Shown here piece after piece: positions 60,202 through 64,000 of a DNA stretch of 64,000 nt (within the stretch, counting starts at the first letter, position 1; each line of letters starts with the position of its first letter). This stretch comes from CAVPMN01 sp963706425. GTDB taxonomy: Bacteria; Actinomycetota; Acidimicrobiia; Acidimicrobiales; Acidimicrobilacustridaceae. The notes under the pieces are model-generated. The model ran no database searches. It saw only the letters and a program-made list of their open reading frames with translations, and was not told the DNA's origin. Both the position numbers and the translations under genes were made by a program. The stretch covers positions 558,001 through 622,000 of the forward strand of contig CAVPMN010000001.1 in NCBI GenBank assembly GCA_963706425.1, in the 5' to 3' direction.

Positions 60202-61125
60202 ATGGCCGATCCAGTGTTCGCCAGCCCGGAGTCGAACTACACCGACCAGGCCGCGACGCGGCGCAGCCGCCGGGCCTGGCTCATCACCCTGCTGGTCGTG
60301 CCGCTGATAGCCGCGCTGGCCGTGGTGGTCGCCAACCAAGGCGACAGCCGGCCCGACGACGAGGCCGCCACCTCCACCACCCTCGCCGACGAGGAGGGCG
60401 AGGCTGAGTCGGTGGTCGAGCTCAGCCCCCAGGCGCCGTGGAACGGTGCCGAGTCGTTGCTCCTCCCGGTGAACGTCGAGCCGGCCACGGGGTTGGTCGA
60501 CGGCCAGACCGTGACGGTGACGGGCGCGTTCTTCCCGCCCAACAGCAGCTTTGGCGTGGTCATGTGCACCACCCAGGCGGTGGTGTACGGCGTGAGCGCG
60601 TGCGACATCGGCAACTTCACGTCGGGCACCACGGCCGCCGACGGCACCTTCACCGTGACGTTCCCGGTCCGCCGCTACTTCTGGGTGGCCGGTGAGCAGG
60701 TCGACTGCCTCGCCGGCAACATCGAGCCGGCCGACTGGATGGCGGCCCGCAACGCGGGCGAGCCACCCCTGAGCGTCACCGACCCCACCCGCTTCTCGTG
60801 CATCGTGGCGGTGGGCCTCATCAGCGACTACGACCAGTCGGGGGGCTTCCCCATCTCGTTCGAAGGGGCCGTCACGGGACCTGATGCGCCGGCGCCGGCC
60901 ACCGTGCCCCCGGTCGAGTTCCCCGACTGCCCCGACTACTCGGTGACGCCGCCGACCACGAGCTACGAGACGTTCCCCGGCAGCGGATCCACCATCGTCG
61001 AACCGCTGATCTCCGTCCCCATGGGTTGCCCACCCGCTCCGCCGGGTTGGTGGGAGCAGTTCTCGAGCTATCCCGAACAGTTGGCGCCGTACGACGAGGT
61101 CGAGCCCGTCCCCGCCCTCGGTTAG
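60202..61125 (+). CDS. Membrane-anchored neocarzinostatin-family-fold protein
   Basis: A 307-residue protein. ATG 60202 follows GGGGAGG. A short cytoplasmic tail is followed by one membrane helix (AWLITLLVVPLIAALAVVVA), a Thr/Glu-rich linker, and an external domain that follows the neocarzinostatin apoprotein pattern: 'P..GL.DGQTVTVTGA', 'VVMCTTQAVV', 'ACDIGNFTSG', 'ADGTFTVTFPVRRYF', 'QVDCL', 'SCIVAVGLISDY', 'GGFPISF'. The two disulphide pairs of the family are in the right places. A Pro-rich C-terminal tail of about 70 residues has no known match. Neocarzinostatin binds an enediyne; here no biosynthesis genes are present, so ligand and role are open. QueF is 10 bases downstream. Confidence 0.66.
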   Translation: MADPVFASPESNYTDQAATRRSRRAWLITLLVVPLIAALAVVVANQGDSRPDDEAATSTTLADEEGEAESVVELSPQAPWNGAESLLLPVNVEPATGLVDGQTVTVTGAFFPPNSSFGVVMCTTQAVVYGVSACDIGNFTSGTTAADGTFTVTFPVRRYFWVAGEQVDCLAGNIEPADWMAARNAGEPPLSVTDPTRFSCIVAVGLISDYDQSGGFPISFEGAVTGPDAPAPATVPPVEFPDCPDYSVTPPTTSYETFPGSGSTIVEPLISVPMGCPPAPPGWWEQFSSYPEQLAPYDEVEPVPALG

Positions 61126-61128
61126 CGT
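61123..61128 (+). promoter_or_regulatory. -10 box (TAGCGT) of queF, leaderless
   Basis: TAGCGT lies seven bases before GTG 61136. Its TAG is also the stop codon of the upstream gene. Confidence 0.5.
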
Positions 61129-61135
61129 CCAAGGC

Positions 61136-61486
61136 GTGCCCACCACGCCATCGAAGGACCTGCTCGCCGTCGACAACCCGCATCCGGGTCGCGACTACGA
61201 GATCCGCTGCGAGACGCCCGAGCTGACCTGCCTGTGTCCCATGACGGGCCAGCCCGACTTCGGCACGGTCGTCATCACCTACACACCCGACGCCCACATC
61301 GTCGAGCTCAAGTCGCTCAAGCTCTACCTGTGGAGCTTTCGCGACGAGGGCCACTTCCACGAGGACGTCACCAACCGCATCCTCGACGATCTGGTGGCAG
61401 CGATCGCGCCTCGCTCGATGACCGTGCAGACGCTGTGGAACGTGCGCGGCGGCATCACCACCACGGTGACCGCCAGCCACCCCTGA
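61136..61486 (+). CDS. queF: NADPH-dependent 7-cyano-7-deazaguanine reductase QueF (type I)
   Basis: A 116-residue tunnelling-fold reductase converting preQ0 to preQ1 with NADPH in queuosine synthesis. Catalytic Cys34 and Asp41 in CLCPMTGQPDF, and VELKSLKLYLWSFRDEGHFHED, the substrate-binding E-S-K/H-E block. Length matches the short type I form. GTG 61136 sits seven bases after TAGCGT. No queC, queD, queE, folE or tgt lies in this window, so QueF is alone here. Confidence 0.9.
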   Translation: MPTTPSKDLLAVDNPHPGRDYEIRCETPELTCLCPMTGQPDFGTVVITYTPDAHIVELKSLKLYLWSFRDEGHFHEDVTNRILDDLVAAIAPRSMTVQTLWNVRGGITTTVTASHP

Positions 61487-61516
61487 CGGGGCGGCAGCGT
61501 CACGAGCGGCGCCGGC

Positions 61517-62671
61517 TCACACTCCTGGGGGCATCGCCTCTGGGCGGGGCAGCTCGTCGCGTTCGGTGACCTCGGGCGGCGCGGTCTCGCCGAGCGGTGG
61601 CGTGGGGACGAGCGTGGCGGCCAGATCGACCAGCCGACCGATGTGGGCCACCGTGGCCCACGAGAGGCGCTGGGCGCCCCACGTGCTGAGGTGCAGGTTG
61701 TCCTTCTGGTACGGGCCTCGTGTCTTGCCGTCGGCGTAGAGCACCTCTTTGGCGAACTGCTGATCAGGTCCGCCCAGCACGCCGAACGTGTCGACATAGG
61801 TCACCCAGGGTCGGCTCTGCGCCTCCGACCAGTAGATGTAGTTGAGCACGTCCATGTTCGAGATGTTCGAGCCCGGGCCCGCCGGCACCGCACCGACCCA
61901 CACCACGAGACGGTCGTTGTCGGGGCTCTCGAGCAGATCCATGGTGGCACCCACCCGCTTGCGGTACTCCACGTACCACTCCGGCGAGTACTTGGCGATG
62001 ACGCGACCGTCGCTCTCGAGGTTCTGGTCGTCGTTGGCGCCGAACATGGCGACGATGATGTCGGGGTCCTGGTTGGGCAGGATGTCCTTGGCGAAGTGCT
62101 CCGGCCAGTTGAAGTAGTCGGGCCGGATGAGCCCGGTGCCGAGCTGGTAGTCGAGGGTGGCGTCGAACAGGCCAGTCGAGTCGGCGATCGGCTGCATCTG
62201 CACGCCGAACGAGCCGCCGACCGAGTCGCCGCCGACCCAGAGCTTCAGCGGATCGTCGGGCGTGGGGGTGCGCAGCACCGGCGGACCGGCGACCGTAGTG
62301 GTGGTGACGCCCTCGGCCGCGCCCGCGGTCTCCTGGGCCTCCTTCTCGGCCAACAGCTCGTCGAGATCCGCGCCTCCGCCGACCGAACGACCGAGCGCCT
62401 CGTCGGCGGCGTCGCGAGGGCCGGTGAGCCCGATGGCGCTGCTCACGTCGGCCACGATCTGGGCGACGTTCTGACGGAAGCCGTCGCCGCTGGCCTTGCT
62501 CTTGCGAAGGGTGGCATCGGCGTTGAGCATCGACGCCAGCAACATGCCGACGACCACCACCACCAGCACGATGCCGGCCGGCATGGTGCCGGGCCGGTCC
62601 GAGCGCTGCATCTTGAAGAGCCGACGAAACATCCGGCGAGACGCTATCGGGCGGTCGGGGTCGGTCGGCAT
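61517..62671 (-). CDS. Membrane-anchored SGNH-type hydrolase (DUF459-like)
   Basis: A 384-residue protein. A basic N-terminus (RRMFRRLFKMQRSDRPG) is followed by one helix (AGIVLVVVVVGMLLASML), a coiled, Ala/Glu/Thr-rich linker, then an SGNH hydrolase: block I LWVGGDSVGGSFG (Ser in GDS), block III VAMFGANDDQN, and DNLHLSTWGAQRLSW with the catalytic Asp-x-x-His. It probably removes or transfers O-acyl groups on a surface polymer. It begins six bases after the stop of the MBOAT gene, so the two form an AlgI-AlgJ/DltB-DltD-like pair. No Shine-Dalgarno is obvious. Confidence 0.76.
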   Translation of the reverse strand: MPTDPDRPIASRRMFRRLFKMQRSDRPGTMPAGIVLVVVVVGMLLASMLNADATLRKSKASGDGFRQNVAQIVADVSSAIGLTGPRDAADEALGRSVGGGADLDELLAEKEAQETAGAAEGVTTTTVAGPPVLRTPTPDDPLKLWVGGDSVGGSFGVQMQPIADSTGLFDATLDYQLGTGLIRPDYFNWPEHFAKDILPNQDPDIIVAMFGANDDQNLESDGRVIAKYSPEWYVEYRKRVGATMDLLESPDNDRLVVWVGAVPAGPGSNISNMDVLNYIYWSEAQSRPWVTYVDTFGVLGGPDQQFAKEVLYADGKTRGPYQKDNLHLSTWGAQRLSWATVAHIGRLVDLAATLVPTPPLGETAPPEVTERDELPRPEAMPPGV

Positions 62672-62677
62672 CGGGGC

Positions 62678-64000
62678 TCAGAACTGGAAGTAGATGAAGG
62701 GGGCGATGCCCTCGGGACCGAGTGTGTTCACCGCGACGAGCGCCACCGCCACCAAGACGATCTGCACCGCGGGCGCCAGACGACCGAACCCGAGCTGCAC
62801 CCGCTCGGGCACCCAGGTCGGGACGAACTGCGAGCCGATCATGAGGAGGATCGTGGCGATGAACAGTGGGGTGACCAGCCCACCAGCCGCGTCACCGCCG
62901 CTGAAGAGTTGCCCGAGGAGATCGAGGGCCCCCTCGAGCGACTGCGCCCGGAAGAACACCCAGGCGAACACCACGATGTGAAAGGTGAGCACCCACTGGA
63001 GCACGTGGACCGCCCGAGGAGGCAGGCCGATGGGGCCCCGCTCGTGCCAGCGGGCCTTCACCACCCGCTCCGCGACGAGGACGATGCCGTAGATCGATCC
63101 CCAGATCACGAACGTCCAGTTGGCGCCGTGCCACAGCCCGCCGAGCAGCATGGTGAGGAACAGGTTGGCGTAGACGAAGGCGCGCAGCGGCCGGTTGCCC
63201 ACCGCAGGGCTCACCATCGCCACCAGTCGCGATCCTCGATTGCCACCCAGAGGGATGTAGAGGTAGTCACGCAGCCACCTCGACAGGGTCATGTGCCAAC
63301 GGCGCCAGAACTCCTGGACCGAGAGTGACCGGTAGGGCGCGTCGAAGTTCTGAGGGAACCGGAAGCCCATGAGCAACGCCACGCCGATGGCGATGTCGGT
63401 GTAGCCACTGAAGTCGGCGTAGATCTGGATGGCGTACGCGTACATGGCCCACAGCACCTCCCAGTTGCTGTGGCCCTGCGGGAACGCGAACACCGGATCG
63501 ACGACCGTGGCCATGTAGCTCGAGATCACGACCTTCTTGAAGAGGCCGCGAAAGATCAGCATGAACGCCTCGGACGACTCGACCGATCGAGGATCGGCGC
63601 GCCCGTCGAGCTGCCAGGCGAACTCGTCGGCCCGCACGATGGGCCCGGCCACCAGTTGGGGGAAGAACGACAAGAAGACGGCGAAGTCGAGCAGGTTGAG
63701 CGGTCGACGCCACTCGCCTCGACCCACGTCGATGACGTAGCTCAGGGCCTGGAAGGTGAAGAACGAGATGCCGACCGGGAGGATGATGTCGAGCAACGGC
63801 GGGTCGACCGACAAGCCGAGCGCATCAAGACGCTCCACGACGGAATCACGGAAGAACTCGTAGTACTTGAAGAGCCCGAGGACGCCGAGGTTGGTCGCGA
63901 CGGCGCCCCGAACGATCCATCGACTCCGACCCGTCGAGGCGCCGTCGGGGGCCAGCGCGGCGGACGCGGCCGACGCGAACACCCAGTTGAGCACGATGGA
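62678..64000 (-). CDS. MBOAT-family O-acyltransferase, AlgI-like (5' part outside window)
   Basis: Membrane-bound O-acyltransferase; 440 residues are visible and the frame continues past the right edge, where the usual first one to two helices should lie. The conserved core is complete: GLFKYYEFF, LPVGISFFTFQALSYVIDV, FFPQLVAGPIVRADEF, IYADFSGYTDIAIGVALLMGF, FWRRWHMTLSRWLRDYLYIPLGGNR, and the catalytic His in LLGGLWHGANWTF. It moves acetyl groups from a cytoplasmic donor to an exported glycan, working with an SGNH protein; that gene follows six bases downstream. Surface polysaccharide acetylation is the likely role. Confidence 0.87.
   Translation of the reverse strand, partial: SIVLNWVFASAASAALAPDGASTGRSRWIVRGAVATNLGVLGLFKYYEFFRDSVVERLDALGLSVDPPLLDIILPVGISFFTFQALSYVIDVGRGEWRRPLNLLDFAVFLSFFPQLVAGPIVRADEFAWQLDGRADPRSVESSEAFMLIFRGLFKKVVISSYMATVVDPVFAFPQGHSNWEVLWAMYAYAIQIYADFSGYTDIAIGVALLMGFRFPQNFDAPYRSLSVQEFWRRWHMTLSRWLRDYLYIPLGGNRGSRLVAMVSPAVGNRPLRAFVYANLFLTMLLGGLWHGANWTFVIWGSIYGIVLVAERVVKARWHERGPIGLPPRAVHVLQWVLTFHIVVFAWVFFRAQSLEGALDLLGQLFSGGDAAGGLVTPLFIATILLMIGSQFVPTWVPERVQLGFGRLAPAVQIVLVAVALVAVNTLGPEGIAPFIYFQF

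Noticed and set aside
58320..60407. A 695-codon open frame over prolyl oligopeptidase
   Set aside because: Same pattern: Arg-rich, no domains; the other frame has the full S9 peptidase with its triad.
59266..61176. A 636-codon minus-strand frame
   Set aside because: Antisense to prolyl oligopeptidase and the neocarzinostatin-like gene; no motif.
1..64000. tRNA, rRNA or tmRNA genes
   Set aside because: I looked for GGTTCGA-type T-loops with acceptor stems and rRNA landmarks and found none I could fold. A covariance-model search would be decisive.

Overview
The window is about 64 kb of very GC-rich DNA, gene-dense, with genes in short runs on both strands. Several features point to a high-GC actinobacterium: an F420-type (DDN-like) reductase and an LLM monooxygenase, a mycothiol-type maleylpyruvate isomerase homologue, an SCO6745/SalK-family protein, a probable bL37 ribosomal mini-protein, many start codons placed 6-9 bases after a TANNNT box with no Shine-Dalgarno, and actinobacterial surface modules. 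An Acidimicrobiia-like free-living bacterium is my guess; this is inference, since the window has no rRNA or tRNA. I saw no insertion sequence, prophage, CRISPR array or integration site.

Layout. 1-4.6 kb: three secreted proteins on the minus strand (an actinobacterial beta-module protein cut by the left edge, a penicillin-acylase-type amidase, a kelch propeller). 4.7-6.7 kb: a broken nucleotidyltransferase, a zinc-ribbon membrane protein and a VapBC-type toxin-antitoxin pair. 6.7-12.3 kb: an FAD oxidoreductase, a TetR-headed operon (TetR, mycothiol-dependent enzyme, metallo-beta-lactamase-fold protein) with candidate operators, a cytochrome P450 and a second TetR. 12.3-24 kb: an APH/kinase fusion, a GltB-like FMN protein, two large secreted subtilases flanking an F420-type reductase, an iron-chaperone-like protein and an MBL hydrolase. 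23.9-26.2 kb: an ECF-like sigma factor overlapping a small HTH protein, downstream of a cobalamin-binding sensor with the CarH-type W-x9-EH motif. 26.4-36.7 kb: mostly metabolic enzymes (PIG-L deacetylase, NlpC/P60, beta-lactamase-family esterase, sulfotransferase, Baeyer-Villiger-type monooxygenase, RidA, GlcD-type oxidase). 36.8-42.1 kb: cold-shock protein and a translationally coupled glycan cluster (two glycosyltransferases, an alpha/alpha-toroid protein, a GH130 enzyme, a Lys-rich mini-protein). 42.1-54.4 kb: J-domain protein, MMPL transporter, amidase, LLM oxidoreductase, patatin, a PD40 propeller protein, a dimethylformamidase-like protein and a nitronate monooxygenase. 54.4-64 kb: a coiled-coil protein with a 21-bp tandem repeat, a MacB-like ABC exporter, a PHP phosphoesterase, bL37, prolyl oligopeptidase, a membrane-anchored neocarzinostatin-fold protein, QueF, and an SGNH/MBOAT acyl-transfer pair cut by the right edge.

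Two themes run across the window. First, at least nine otherwise intact genes are split by one-base (or equivalent) shifts, mostly in short G/C or A/T runs; this looks more like sequence error than biological decay, although the sequence alone cannot prove it. Second, two unrelated secreted proteins (the 15.6-19.4 kb subtilase and the 49.2-51.8 kb propeller) end in the same threefold module, which suggests a common surface-display or wall-binding function. The best candidate for an undescribed system is the B12 sensor / ECF-like sigma / HTH set at 23.9-26.2 kb.
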